A stretch of DNA of 64,000 nucleotides from Sequoia sempervirens (lineage: Eukaryota; Streptophyta; Pinopsida; Cupressales; Cupressaceae), in NCBI GenBank assembly GCA_007258455.2, contig VDFB02000001.1, forward strand, positions 13,129,918 through 13,193,917, in the 5' to 3' direction. The position numbers were made by a program, and so were the translations under genes. Shown here one piece after another: positions 11,400 to 23,763 of the stretch (the first letter of the stretch is position 1; each line of letters starts with the position of its first letter). The notes under the pieces were generated by a model. That model was given only the letters and a program-made list of their open reading frames with translations, made no database searches and was not told the DNA's origin.

Positions 11400-12967
11400 C
11401 ATATAAATTCTTTAAATAAGACATTAAAATAGGTAAATCGGAATAGTAGGTTCTTGCATCTAGAGTGCAATTTCATAGTTAGAAGCTATGGGTTATTAAT
11501 GGTTATAATCCTAGTTTTGGGATTGCTCACCAGGCCCATTTTGGGTTTGGAATTGATAACTTAAAAAATTGCATTTCAAGATAAATTGGATTTTTTTGTT
11601 TTCCAATTCATAAGAACAACAATAACATATGAATCCAAATTGCAAATCCTCTCAAAATTCTAGAACAAGCTGCAAACTTCTAAATTTTAATGGACTAGTT
11701 GTTGTGTCACACCTAGTAGATACCCAACTAGAGAATTTGATCATGAGTCAATGAATTTGAGAACATTTATAGATTACACATATTGTTGAATGTTTAAAAC
11801 TTTAAAGTAGCTGCTTCTAAAAAGTTGAATGCTTCAAGATGACTATTTCAAGTTTTAGACTTTAAGGTTCTTAATAGCTTTTTAATTTTTAATTTAAAAT
11901 CAAGGTGGGCCTAAAACTGATTGAGTCTCAGACAAGTTCTACAAAAAAGAAAAAATGCAGAAATGTAAAAGGCTCTGCATGATACTGTCTAACTCACAAC
12001 TTGATTGAGTCGAGGCAGCAAAACTTGTTGTTGTTGGCTCAGCTTGAAACTTTGCACATCTACCACAGATGTACATAGTCTTAAAATTATATTTTTAAGC
12101 ATGGTACAATTTTCATAGCTAATGTTTCAATTACTATACTAATTATGCAATCTATTTATGCTTTTTTCATATCCCATGGCAGGATTCATACACGTAATGC
12201 AATATCACAAACATCTAAAAGTGTGAGTCATTTTATTTTATTTTATGAAAAAGTTCTAGTGGCTAACCTCAAGATTGTAATAATGGAGGATTAAGTTTCC
12301 TATAACAAAATATTGGGAAATCACTGTCTCAGGGAATAGTTTTGGACAAATTGGAGAGAGGAAATGATGTAGGCCTTTGACACTGATGAAATTGACATAT
12401 GTTTTTAGGTGCTGGTGCTATTAGCAATCATTATTGTAGTTTTCTTCCATGCAATTTATAGTGCAGGAAAGTCCTCTCCAACCTGATGTATCACCATAAG
12501 TTTGCATTTACAGAAATTTTGATTGTAAATATTAAATACAATGTTCACTGAAAAGAATTGTAGACATTGAATCATGTTCCTAATGGTAGTCAGGATTCAA
12601 AATCCATTGGACATTGTAATGTATGAAACGATCATTCAATTATGTTGTCATGAATATATTTAAACCTTCTCGTGTGCATGATAATCAAACAATAGAATCG
12701 TGATTGTTTACTTTGGGATGGATGGGCGACTTCACACACTCAGAGACACATGTTATCTTAAATCACTAAACAACCAACCATTACATGAGTAAATTGAACT
12801 TAAAGTTATATCAGTGGCAAACCTTTAGATGTAAAACACAACAATATAATTCACATGAGTGATGAGAGTTGAACAAATTAATAGTACTACAGTGTCATGA
12901 TCCTAAAATTGTAACACTAAGATATAAAGCATGGGAATGAGTAAATAAGATAAATAACAAAATACAT
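11400..12967. other. Non-coding stretch inside duplication unit 1
   Basis: AT-rich sequence with no supported gene, RNA gene or known repeat. The same sequence occurs in copy 2 (about 15670-17238). Confidence 0.6.
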
Positions 12968-12975
12968 ATTAAAAT

Positions 12976-13319
12976 CAGTGTTCCACAGGGTTTCGGGGAC
13001 GGGGACGAGGGGTCTAAGTTTGGGGGCGGCGATTCGGCAGGGTGCTGAAATACATATAGTACTTGAAAAAATAGTGATAAAAAAGTGTATAAGAATTATA
13101 CATTTTGGAGACAACTAGGAGTCCCCTAGACATCTTGAGGACACCCCAACATCCTCTAAGTCCTAGCAGCGTCTTGGAGAAAGTAACATTGGTGGTGGGA
13201 TGGTGGCACTAGTGGTGGGTTGGTGAGGGGACATCCCCCTCAAGTCCCCAAGTCTCCGAGATGTCCCCATCTAGAAAACGTGGGGTTTTTTGGAGGGGAT
13301 GTGTCCTCGTGGAACACTG
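12976..13319. mobile_element. hAT-like MITE, copy 1, TSD ATTAAAAT
   Basis: It begins CAGTGTTCCAC and ends GTGGAACACTG, an 11-bp perfect terminal inverted repeat. It is flanked by the 8-bp direct repeat ATTAAAAT (12968-12975 and 13320-13327). The TIR start CAGTG and the 8-bp TSD are typical of hAT elements. It is 344 bp long with no transposase. The interior is unusual for the region: rich in GTCCCC/GGGGAC motifs. Confidence 0.9.
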
Positions 13320-13458
13320 ATTAAAATTATAAAAAGAAATAATTTTATTTTAAAAAAAAAGGTGCAATGCACCCATATTATTAGGGGTGAATGTTTTTGA
13401 TCAAAACTATGAACCGGGTACAAGAAACCACAAAAAACTACCAAACCCGCAAGCGCAA

Positions 13459-13515
13459 TGGCCCAGCGAAGGCACAAGGCCTATGAGCACTTTGGCCTAG
13501 CAAGGGTTTGAACCC
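13459..13515 (+). promoter_or_regulatory. Possible tRNA-like Pol III promoter (A and B boxes), copy 1
   Basis: TGGCCCAGCGAAGG (13459-13472) fits the A-box consensus TRGCNNAGYNGG loosely. GGGTTTGAACCC (13504-13515) resembles the B box GGTTCGANTCC. The spacing of about 31 bases is normal for tRNA-derived SINEs. No tRNA cloverleaf was found, so a SINE head or tRNA relic is the best reading. A GC-rich GTCCCC block follows at 13640-13790. Confidence 0.45.
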
Positions 13516-14416
13516 TAGTGGCCGTCACTACAACCAAGCAACTTGACCACCAAACCACGCCCTTATCGACTATATAAAGATACATTAGTAATTTAATATT
13601 ATTATAATTATAATTATCACAAGATAATATTATAAAGCCGGTTGTCACCATGCCATCCCCAGGACGTCCCCTGCAAGTTTTTTTTTTGGCATGCCCAGGA
13701 AACGTCCCCAAGGCGTCCCTCGTCCCTAGAACATCCCCAAGACGGGAAGGGGGGCAAAACCTTAGGGGACGTGTCCCTGTGTACCCCTAATTGATCCATA
13801 TGAGCAAACTCCACACGACTCATGGTAGTGCCCTAGGAACATGGCAGTTTAATGAAAACAAAGAAATAAAAAGAAAGGAAAACAATGCGTATTAGAGAGA
13901 ATGTAGGGTCATAATGCTTATACACAATGGGCGTATTCAACCTAATCATAATGCAATCCCTCCCAATAGATATCTTAAGGACCTTCATTGAGAGAGATGC
14001 CTTAACACATATGTTCTTGGCTGTAAAAACAGAATGTGCAATTTTAAGATCTGTGTTATATGTGTCTTTGGTTTACTTTATCAGTGCTGATGACTTCTCT
14101 TCCTTATTAAGTATAGCTACCATTCCTTTCCTTCCTAAAAATATGCATCTGGATGTGTTGTGATCTTTGTTACTTGTTGATATTTTGTTGAGTTGGTTAA
14201 GATTAATATGGAATACCGGTATATCATTCTGAATCAAAGTGCAATGGGCAGGAGAATAGTCCACATGAAAATAAATTCTTTAAATTCAGCACATTGATTG
14301 GTTGATACTAAATCTGATAAAAATATAGAATTAATGAATATTAATTTGCAGGAGACATGAATTTGCTGCATGATATTGTAATTTATTCAGTTGAATTAAT
14401 CATATTAAGCATGGAA

Positions 14417-14440
14417 AACCCTGGGAAAACCTACTCTTGA
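14417..14440 (+). other. Templated filler at the duplication junction
   Basis: Between the two copies sits about 20 bases, AACCCTGGGAAAACCTACTC, continuing into TTGA. It is not found at the right flank of copy 2. It closely matches the interior of the solo LTR (CCCTGGGAAAACCTCCTCTTGA at 15148-15170), with one mismatch. Confidence 0.8.
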
Positions 14441-14666
14441 TCCAATTTTTCCCAATCTTCATCTAACATTCAAGCTAGTTTTTTTCAAAAAAAATTCCAG
14501 TATGATCGAAAGATCTCTTTAGATTAATGGAGCTTCTAATTGCAACTTCCACATTCCGAAGTTTTGACCTGAGAATTTTTCAATTCTCTATTTAAATTTT
14601 ATTTGCCTCCATTTCCTCTTGTTTGAAGTGGTTTTCTCAAAATCTTTGAAGTGCTCTGATATCAAT

Positions 14667-14981
14667 TGTTAAGAAAAATAGTGCAGAACAGAGCAATATA
14701 AACCTGAAGCAAGTTAAACTGAGACAAAACATCAAACACAGAGACAACAAAATCAAGTGGTTCACCAATGAATTGGCTACATCCACGGGAAAAGCGGGTG
14801 TTTTTTCATTCCTATATGATAACAGCAGCAATACATTAAGTTTTTGTAATGCATCTTTAATATCTCTTCATTTTTTTATAAAGAACTGGTCAATGAAGAT
14901 GAAGAGACAGGAAAAAAGAATAGATGCAAAGACAAAAGGAATGTGAAGATAAACGGTCAGACTTCACAATCAAACATAACA
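14667..14981 (-). repeat. Copia D LTR, copy in duplication unit 2
   Basis: This is the duplicate of 10397-10711, again preceded on its left by the TGATATCAGAGC primer-binding site (minus strand, 14664-14653). The gag sequence left of it is truncated at 14437 by the duplication breakpoint. Confidence 0.85.
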
Positions 14982-15078
14982 TTCATCAAACAAGTTTCCG
15001 AGCACTCAAAATTTTGCAAAAGTTGTAATTTTGGGTTTGATGTAGTACCATTTAGAAGATTCGAGTCAATCAAGATAT

Positions 15079-15664
15079 TGTTAGTTTTATGATCAGATTA
15101 ATAGCACAGAAAATTAATTCAAAATCAGACACAATAACACAACAGATACCCTGGGAAAACCTCCTCTTGAGGGAGAAAAACCCAGCAACAAATATCACTC
15201 TATTATATATCAATAATGGCAACAAGTCTCTTTACAGTGAGCTCAAACTCAAGGCCGATATGCAGCATCTTCACAAGATGCAATGATAACAAGTAATCAA
15301 CACTTCCTTATAACTCAGATCCGCCCTTAAAGAAATTCTCTATCTGCTCTTGATAATTTGCAATCTGCACTTGATTGATCTGCCCTTGAAGAATTCACAC
15401 TTGGAAGAGAGGAAATGATCGCACTTAATTGATTCCCAAATGGAGTGGAATGATCTTGTATTTATACAACTTGAAGGAGAGAGGTCGCACCTTTTCATGC
15501 AAGGTCGGTCATCATAAAAATATAATTTCAATTTAATAAATACAATTTACAAAGAAGTCGGCCAAGAAGATAATTACAAAGTTCCCATGTGAAGTGCCTC
15601 TTAACATTGAATAATCACATATAAATAAGGAAGTATGAAGCCCGAAGCTGCAATTACATCAACA
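15079..15664 (+). repeat. Solo LTR, copy 2, TSD GATAT
   Basis: This is the duplicated copy of the solo LTR at 10809-11394, with the same flanking GATAT (15074-15078 and 15665-15669). Sharing the TSD shows that the insertion predates the duplication. Confidence 0.88.
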
Positions 15665-17246
15665 GATATCATATAAATTCTTTAAATAAGACATTAAAAT
15701 AGGTAAATCGGAATAGTAGGTTCTTGCATCTAGAGTGCAATTTCATAGTTAGAAGCTATGGGTAATATATGGTTATAATCCTAGTTTTGGGATTGCTCAC
15801 CAGGCCCATTTTGGGTTTGGAATTGATAACTTAAAAAACTGCATTTCAAGATAAATTGGATTTTTTTGTTTTTCAATTCATAAGAACAACAATAACATAT
15901 GAATCCAAATTGCAAATCCTCTCAAAATTCTGGAACAAGCTGCAAACTTATAAATTTTAATGGACTAGTCGTTGTGTCACACCTAGTAGATACCCAACTA
16001 GAGAATTTGATCATGAGTCAATGAATTTGAGAACATTTATAGATTACACATATTGTTGAATGTTTAAAACTTTAAAGCAACTGCTTCTAAAAAGCTGAAT
16101 GCTTCAAGATGACTATTTAAAGTTTTAGACTTTAGGGTTCTTAATAGCTTTTTAATTTTTAATTTTAAAATCAAGGTGGGCCTGAAACTGATTGAGTCTC
16201 GGACAAGTTCTACAAAAAAGAAAAAATGCAGAAATGTAAAAGGCTCTGCATGATACTGTCTAACTCACAACTTGATTGAGTCGAGGCATCAAAACTTGTT
16301 GTTGCTGGCTCAGCTTGAAACTTTGCACGTCTACCACAGATGTACATAGTCTTAAAATTATATTTTTAAGCATGGTACAATTTTCATAGCTAATGTTTCA
16401 ATTACTATACGAATTATGCAATCTATTTATGCTTTTTTCATATCCCATGGCAGGATTCATACACGTAATGCAGTATCACAAACATCTAAAAGTGTGAGTC
16501 ATTTTATTTTATTTTATGAAAAAGTTCTAGTGGCTAACTTCAAGATTGTAATAATGGAGGATTAAGTTTCCTATAACAAAATATTGGGAAATCACTGTCT
16601 CAGGGAATAGTTTTGGACAAATTGGAGAGAGGAAATGATGTAGGCCTTTGACACTGATGAAATCGACATATGTTTTTAGGTGCTGGTGCTATTAGCAATC
16701 ATTATTGTAGTTTTCTTCCATGCAATTTATAGTGCAGGAAAGTCCTCTCCAACCTGATGTATCACCATAAGTTTGCATTTACAGAAATTTTGATTGTAAA
16801 TATTAAATACAATGTTCACTGAAAAGAATTGTAGACATTGAATCATGTTCCTAATGGTAGTCAGGATTCAAAATCCATTGGACATTGTAATGTATGAAAC
16901 GATCATTCAATTATGTTGTCATGAATATATTTAAACCTTCTCGTGTGCATGATAATCAAACAATAGAATCATGATTGTTTACTTTGGGATGGATGGGCGA
17001 CTTCACACACTCAGAGACATGTTATCTTAAATCACTAAACAACCAACCATTACATGAGTAAATTGAACTTAAAGTTATATCAGTGGCAAACCTTTAAAGA
17101 TGTAAAACACAACAATAGAATTCACATGAGTGATGAGAGTTGAACAAATTAATAGTACTACAGTGTCATGATCCTGAAATTGTAACACTAAGATATAAAG
17201 CATGGGAATGAGTAAATAAGATAAATAACAAAATACATATTAAAAT

Positions 17247-17611
17247 CAGTGTTCCACAGGGTTTTGGGGACGGCGACGAGGGGACGTGTTTCGGGGACGA
17301 GGGGTCTAAGTTTGGGGGCAGCGGGGCGGCAGGGTGCTGAAATACATATAGTACTTGAAAAAATAGTGATAAAAAGGTGTATAAGAATTATACATTTTGG
17401 AGACAACTAGGAGTCCCCTAGACATCTTGAGGACACCCCAACGTCCTCTAAGTCCTAGCAGCGTCTTGGAGAAAGTAACATTGGTGGTGGGATGGTGGCA
17501 CTAGTCGTGGGTTGGTGAGGAGACGTCCCCCTCAAGTCCCCAAGTCTCTAAGACGTCCCCATCTAGAAAACGTGGGGTTTTTTGGAGGGGACATGTCCTC
17601 GTGGAACACTG
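17247..17611. mobile_element. hAT-like MITE, copy 2, TSD ATTAAAAT
   Basis: This is the duplicated copy of 12976-13319, with the same TIRs and 8-bp TSD (17239-17246 and 17612-17619). It is 21 bp longer because a GGGACG(A/T)G-type segment near 17270-17300 is repeated. Confidence 0.9.
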
Positions 17612-17750
17612 ATTAAAATTATAAAAAGAAATAATTTTATTTTAAAAAAAAAGGTGCAATGCACCTATATTATTAGGGGTGAATGCTATTGATCAGAGCT
17701 ATGAACCGGGTACAAGAAACCACAAGAAACTACCAAACCCGCGAGCGCAA

Positions 17751-17807
17751 TGGCCCAGCGAAGGCACAAGGCCTACGAGCACTTTGGCCTAGCAAGGGTT
17801 TGAACCC
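17751..17807 (+). promoter_or_regulatory. Possible tRNA-like Pol III promoter (A and B boxes), copy 2
   Basis: This is the duplicate of the signature at 13459-13515: TGGCCCAGCGAAGG at 17751-17764 and GGGTTTGAACCC at 17796-17807. Both boxes are unchanged between copies although nearby bases differ. Confidence 0.45.
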
Positions 17808-18710
17808 TGGTGGCCATCACTACAACCAAGCGACTTGACCACCACACCACGCCCTTATCGGCTATATAAAGATACATTAGTAATTTAATATTATTATAAT
17901 TATAATTATCACAAGATAATATTATAAAGCTGGTTGTCACCATGCCATCCCCAGGACGTCCCCTGCAAGTTTTTATTTTTGGGCATGCCCAGGAAACGTC
18001 CCCAAGGCGTCCCTCGTCCCTAGAACATCCCCAGGACAGGAAGGGGGGCAAAACCTTAGGGGACGTGTCCCTGTGTACCCCTAATTGATCCATATGAGCA
18101 AACTCCACACGACTCATGGTAGTGCCCTCGGAGCAGGGCAGTTTAATGAAAACAAAGAAAGGAAAAGAAAGGAAAACAATGCGTATTAGAGAGAATGTAG
18201 GGTCATAATGCTTATACACAATGGGCGTATTCAACCTAATCATAATGCAATCCCTCCCAATAGATATCTTAAAGACGTTCATTGAGAGAGATGCCTTAAC
18301 ACATATATTCTTGGCTGTAAAAACAGAATGTGCAATTTTAAGATCTGTGTTATATGTGTCTTTGGTTTACTTTATCAGTGCTGATGACTTCTCTGCCTTA
18401 TTAAGTATAGCTACCATTCCTTTCCTTCCTAAAAATATGCATCTGGATGTGTTGTGATCTTTGTTACTTGTTGACATTTTGTTGAGTTGGTTAAGATTAA
18501 TATGGAATACCGGTATATCTTTCTGAATCAAAGTGTAATGGGCAGGAGAGTAGTCCATATGAAAATAAATTCTTTAAATTCAGCACTTTTATTGGTTGAT
18601 ACTAAATCTGATAAAAATATAAAATCAATCAATATTAATTTGCAGGAGACATTAATTTGCTGCATGATATTGTAATTTATTCAGTTGAATTAATCATATT
18701 AAGCATGGAA

Positions 18711-21182
18711 GCATAAGAGATTTAGTAAGAGAAATACATGTCCATTGTCATACATATTAAATTAAAGGGTTTCTATAATTTGCTGAGCCATGCCAAGTTT
18801 GTCTGGCAAGCCTGGGTCAGTTTAAAATGCACCTGTGGAGACTGAGTGTAAAATAGACGTGCTGAGCCCCAGTTTCAACACCATGTTGACCACCCAAAAT
18901 AAATAGATGAGAAACCTTTTAGAGCTATCAAATAAAAAATCTCAAAAGACAAATTAAACAGTAAAATATTAGGGAGAAATGCAATGTAATATTATTTAAA
19001 TATTTTATAAATAATCCTTGGTGTTTTGTAGAATCTGAACAGTCTTTCTGAAGGTGAACTGAACAGTCACAATGTTGATCTATTTGTTTGCGGCTTCTAA
19101 TTCCAATGAAGACAATTTTGGGTCTGCATTTTCGCAGTCCATTCTCTGGCCTAACATATTAGTATCAAAGACATAATTCTTTCATTCGTCTGCACCAAAC
19201 TCGCCTCTGCTTGCCCCTGTATATGCTTGTCTTCATTTTTGCTCGAATATAATGTCCTTAGTCTGATTTTTATGAACTATTTGTTTTTTTTGTATTTTAT
19301 TGATTTTGAAACTCACAACAACAAACTGAACTAAATAATATTAGAAAGAGATGCAACTAAAAGATAGTTGAAATAGTGGTACGACTGCAACATTCTTAAT
19401 TAAATTTGTAGCAATCACCCAATTGAGCTTGCATTGCAGATTGGTATGAAGAGCAAGATGATAGTATTTTATGTAATAAATCTGAAACTCACACTTTAAT
19501 TAAAATATCACATGAAATTAAAATGTTTATTCAAAATCCTACACAACCAAATAATTGAAATCGGAAAAACCTTGCAACTGACTAACACAACGATAATACT
19601 TAGATGAAATTATTCAAATGAATAGAAGGTTTTTCAAATGAATAGAAGGTTTTTGTCTTCAAATCTATTTTTTGTCAAAGGTTTTTTGTCTTCGGTAGAA
19701 AAGATAAACAATGTTCAATCTTATCGAGAGATGAATTTGATATTAGAAAAAGGGTAACTCTGTCTATTCTTCAACTTGTACGTACACAAGTTTTTTGAAT
19801 AAAAATAACATTATTTTCTTTTTATTTCTTTTTCCCTCCAAACTTGATTTTTGAAAAGTGACTAGAAGAGCCTATATAAAATACATTACTTTTTGGATCT
19901 CATTTTTAACATCACTTTTGGATCTTTTACAACAACCTTTTCAATAATTAAACATAAGTTGTCTTTTTATGAATATAACAAGTTACTTTTTGACAACTTA
20001 AGGTGCATTATTAAATTATTTCTTTTTCTCCACCCTATTACCCTTTGGAAAAATAAATAATTAGCTAAGGGTTTTTTTATTAACTTTTCCAACAAAAAAA
20101 AAAGACATGACAGTGCACCCTTCTTGGAATTGGTTGTCCTAAGGAAGGTTGATTCAACTCTTTTAATTGAAACTTATTAGAAATTAATGTTGATTTAGGT
20201 GAAAATTATTTATTTATTTGTTTTATTTAATTATTTATAGGAATATTCCAAAAGAATCTTTACAAGTCTTTTGTTTTATTTGAATATTCTTACATATGTG
20301 TGAGAATTACTCATTTTTATAAAAAAAATTTGAAAGAATATTAAAGTTTAAATGTAGGCTCCTTCTTATGAGGATCTTGGCACCTTGCATGTACATAGGA
20401 TGAAAAATGGTATGCATAGACATGAGAGTTACTTATGCAACTTCTTTCTCACCTCTATTTATTTGAGGTGCTTCTTTCCTTCACATGAAACATTCTATGC
20501 TTGAGCCCTCTTTCTCATTCTCTCTTTGTAATATTTTTTTAAGTTGTATGCCATCTTCATAATATGGAGGTTTTTCCTTTGTTTTTTTCCCTTTACAAAA
20601 TCTTGTGTCTTTTCCTAGACAATCTGGTGAGTATGCTCTTGGTTTTTTATCTTGATGGTAATATTCTCCTTCAAATAATTGCTTTTGGATTAGTACTTTC
20701 CATTTATTTCATTTATAATTTCTTTCATGGTATTAGAATAAGATGTTATTGATCTGTGTTTGAGTGAACTTTGTTGAAGGTTTACCATCTCTTTGGAGCA
20801 CTCACCTTAGAAACACTCTTGCAAGGAGAAGAGCTAGTTTGCTTCTTCTTTTTTTGAATAATAATATTGTTTTTCTAACCCTTATGTAGAAAACAAAAAG
20901 GTTTCTTTTAAGTCTTTTACAATATGCAATAACATTTTTGTTTTAAAATATCTATCTCTAATAAGGCTTTTATCATAATCTTGCAATAAATTTTTAATAT
21001 ATAATCTGCAATTTCAATTTTTTTTTTTTTTAAAGTAACATTTTTTTTAAGAAGAAATTTTAAACATAAAACAATCTTTCAATAAAAAAATTTAAAACAT
21101 TCAACAAAGTTTTAAAATTTGCATAGTTTTTTAAATTTGTATTATATACATTAAAAAGTTTATGTTTCAAAACAAACTTGCA
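18711..21182. other. AT-rich intergenic stretch, nothing recognised
   Basis: No gene or mobile element is supported. A 21-bp direct repeat (TCAAATGAATAGAAGGTTTTT, about 19615-19656) and several long T or A runs are present. Short open frames here look random. Confidence 0.6.
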
Positions 21183-21838
21183 AATGGGCCCCCTACTTGC
21201 AAAATCTTCGAACCCTCCACAAAGTTGAGCAGTTTATTCATAATTTGAAGAAGCGCAGCTTCATTGACATCCAAATTGCCAATATAATGAGGAATAACCC
21301 CTCAATACTTGGCTTTTCAAAAAGAACATGGGAACCCAATATCAAGCTTCTAGAAGAATTCAGTTTTGAGGGTCAAACTCTGACGAAGTTTTTGACACTC
21401 AATTTGGACATCTTGAGTCTCAGCCTCGAGAAAGGCTTTATTCCCAAGATGATGTTTCTGAGGAGAATATTTGAGCCCTAGGACATGCTCGTTAAAGTAA
21501 TGTTAAGAGCACCTCTACTTGTCAGTTATAACCTAGAGAAGACCCTAAACCCCTCACTTGCTTTTTGGGAGGGTTTTGGTTTAAGCAAGGCAGAACACTC
21601 TAAATTCTTACGAATGGATCCACAAGTATTGTGATGCACTTTTCTAACGCCTGCAAAATTTGTTCTCATTCATAAATTGGCCTTGACAAAGGAAGCAAAA
21701 TGTTCAAATATATTTTACGTACAATGACTGTCTGTTGCATGGAAACATTAGAGGCCAAGATAGAGAATTTATAATCCTGGGGTCTCTCAGTTGAGGAAAT
21801 TTGACGAGTATGTAGGGTTGCTCCTCTAGTTTTACATT
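21183..21838 (+). pseudogene. mTERF-family pseudogene, 5' segment
   Basis: This segment aligns with the intact mTERF gene at about 54029-54685, starting at ATGGGCCCCCT and following it closely to TTTTACATT. It opens with NLRTLHKVEQFIHNLKKRSF and IANIMRNNPSILGFSKRTWE, the mTERF repeat pattern. A stop at 21479-21481 is followed by further stops and frameshifts. The first 70 or so codons of the intact gene, with its targeting peptide, have no counterpart upstream. It is a partial gene copy, and it is interrupted at 21838 by an LTR element. Confidence 0.93.
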
Positions 21839-22217
21839 TGTTGGTGTGAATAAATGTCTTGTATCTAGCTAATTCACTCACTAGGTAATTAGGGGACATA
21901 TTCACATATTAAGTTTACTTAGGATATAGGATTCCTTCTAGAAGTCTTAGTTGTCATGTCTAGACTTTATCTTATCCTAGATAGTTATGATCTAGTTGTC
22001 ACATGTAATAGGATTAAGACATTTGTCATGATCTTGTCTAATCCTATCTCTTATCTTGCCTTTATAAGCAAGACATCTCATATACATTTGCATATTCAAC
22101 CAATATTCAATATTGCATTGTTGAAGCAATTTTTCTTACCATTCTCTCTCTTGCGGAAGTTATTTTGGTCTAGCAACTATTCCTGGGGATGTTGGGGAGT
22201 CACCATTAACTCCCACA
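21839..22217 (+). repeat. 5' LTR of the non-autonomous element
   Basis: A 379-bp LTR with TG...CA ends. It pairs with 24938-25316. It includes CTTTATAAGCAAGACATC (about 22060), a likely TATA-like promoter and transcript-start region. Confidence 0.93.
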
Positions 22218-22229
22218 TGGTATCAGAGC
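22218..22229 (+). promoter_or_regulatory. tRNA-iMet primer-binding site
   Basis: TGGTATCAGAGC directly abuts the LTR end. This 12-base sequence is complementary to the 3' end of initiator tRNA-Met and is used by most plant copia and many gypsy elements. Confidence 0.93.
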
Positions 22230-23763
22230 TCTAGTGTTGTAGATTCCTTCCCAGATTTGAGGGTTTCATGTTGGCTTGAAGATTTTGCTAGGTGCATATT
22301 GGGGTTTCAAGGACCTCACCGTTGAATCCAGGGCGTCGAAGTAAGTCAAGTTTTCCTTTCGTTTTGTCAAATTTGGTTATGTTTTGGCTCATCTATAAGG
22401 GTTTGAAAAAGTGTGAAAAGTAGTTGATCCAGGAGGTCATTGATTTTTTAGAGTACTTTGGGCGCAGATCGACATCACGATCGTGTTCAGAAGACTGATT
22501 AGATGAATTTTGACTGTAAATTCGTCCATTTTCAGTAAAGTTGTTTTTGAGGCAAAAAAAATTTGCCCAGGCAAGCCGTACGACCTCTTAGCAATACATT
22601 CATTATATTTTTGCAAAAAAAAAATTGGAAAAATATTTTTTGTGATATTCTATGAAATTTTTGGTGCAAAAATTAAAAATTTAAGGCATCTTATGTTTGT
22701 GTCAGAATTTATAAAAATAAAATTTTAGGCGATTTTTTTTTCTTTTTTCTTTTCTGTGGACACATTTATATTTCCTCCAACGTCCATACAGGACTTTGTA
22801 TATTTTGTTAGTTCTTTGACTAATTATGTAGTTTTTGCCAAATCGCCCTCTGATTTGTGGTAAGGTACGGCTGGCGGATGGTCATATCAAGGGGAATCAT
22901 TGGTAGATTTGGCATGACATTTATTTTTTTGTGGGCTCCTTTCATACCTGCAAAATGTCCCATCATTGTCTATTACATTGCTTGGTCGGTATGATTATAT
23001 GGTCGTAGGTTTATGGTTGGAATGGTTTTTAATATAAACCTTTGTTTAATTGACATTTGCTTTTTATATCTTATAAACTTTTTTTTATAAAGTTCGGTTG
23101 ACCTATATTAAATAAGCCGACCACACATTTTATCAGCTATATAAAACTTAGTTTAAAATTAGAAAGGTCGACCACTTTTATTTCAATATAATTTCAAGTT
23201 TTTTTTTTTTTAACTTTGTAGTAAACTTTTAAAAAGCCGACCATGTAATATTTGCTAGTTTTTTGCCCCTCATTAGCCTTAAGGTGTTGTGGTTTGCCCC
23301 CTAGTGCCCTAAAATAGGTTTTTTTTTCATTTTTGCATAACTTTCACATACAGAGGCAAAATTTTTGAAACAAAATATCGTCAGAAAGCCAACAAGCCCA
23401 ATTTTCTAATGATGAAGTTATTTTCCAAAAAAATTGCAAATTTGAACCAGTTTTTGTTGTTTGAAGTTAGATCTTCTTTTTTTGCTCCCAAGCTCGTAAC
23501 TTTTTGCCATGATCTTTGATTTTTGTGATTCTTGCGGTGTTGGAAAGGTATTGAGGAGCTCTAACCTGCCATCCATGTACTTTTTCCTATTTATGTCTCA
23601 AGTACATTGTGATTTCATATTTTTCCCGGTGGATCTACTAAAGCATACTTGGATATTTTGGCAATTGGGAAAGTGTTGTTTTGACCATTGTACTTCATTT
23701 TAGCTCTATTATATATGTTGATCTCATATTGTATCATTTGAGAAGTGTATTATTATTGTAATC
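22230..23763 (+). other. Leader of the non-autonomous element
   Basis: 1.5 kb of AT-rich sequence between the primer-binding site and the gag-like remnant, with many T runs. No domain was recognised. Confidence 0.5.

Larger units (their letters stand above)
10167..14416 (+). repeat. Tandem duplication, copy 1 (about 4.25 kb)
   Basis: From TTGATCCAATTTTTCCC at 10167 to CATATTAAGCATGGAA at 14416 the sequence is repeated at 14437-18710 with few substitutions and small indels; the offset is 4270 at the left end and 4294 at the right end. The left breakpoint lies inside copia D gag. The unit holds a copia LTR, a solo LTR, a hAT-like MITE and a Pol III-like promoter pair. No protein gene was recognised in it. 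Confidence 0.97.
14437..18710 (+). repeat. Tandem duplication, copy 2 (about 4.27 kb)
   Basis: This is the direct copy of 10167-14416. It includes an extra 21-bp piece in the MITE (17247-17611) and scattered single-base changes. Homology stops at 18710, after which the sequence (GCATAAGAGATTTAG) is unique in the window and is probably the original right flank. Confidence 0.97.

Noticed and set aside
17773..18282. 169-codon minus-strand frame in duplication copy 2
   Set aside because: Copy 1 breaks the same frame with small indels, and the peptide covers SINE-like and GC-repeat DNA, so it is not a conserved gene.
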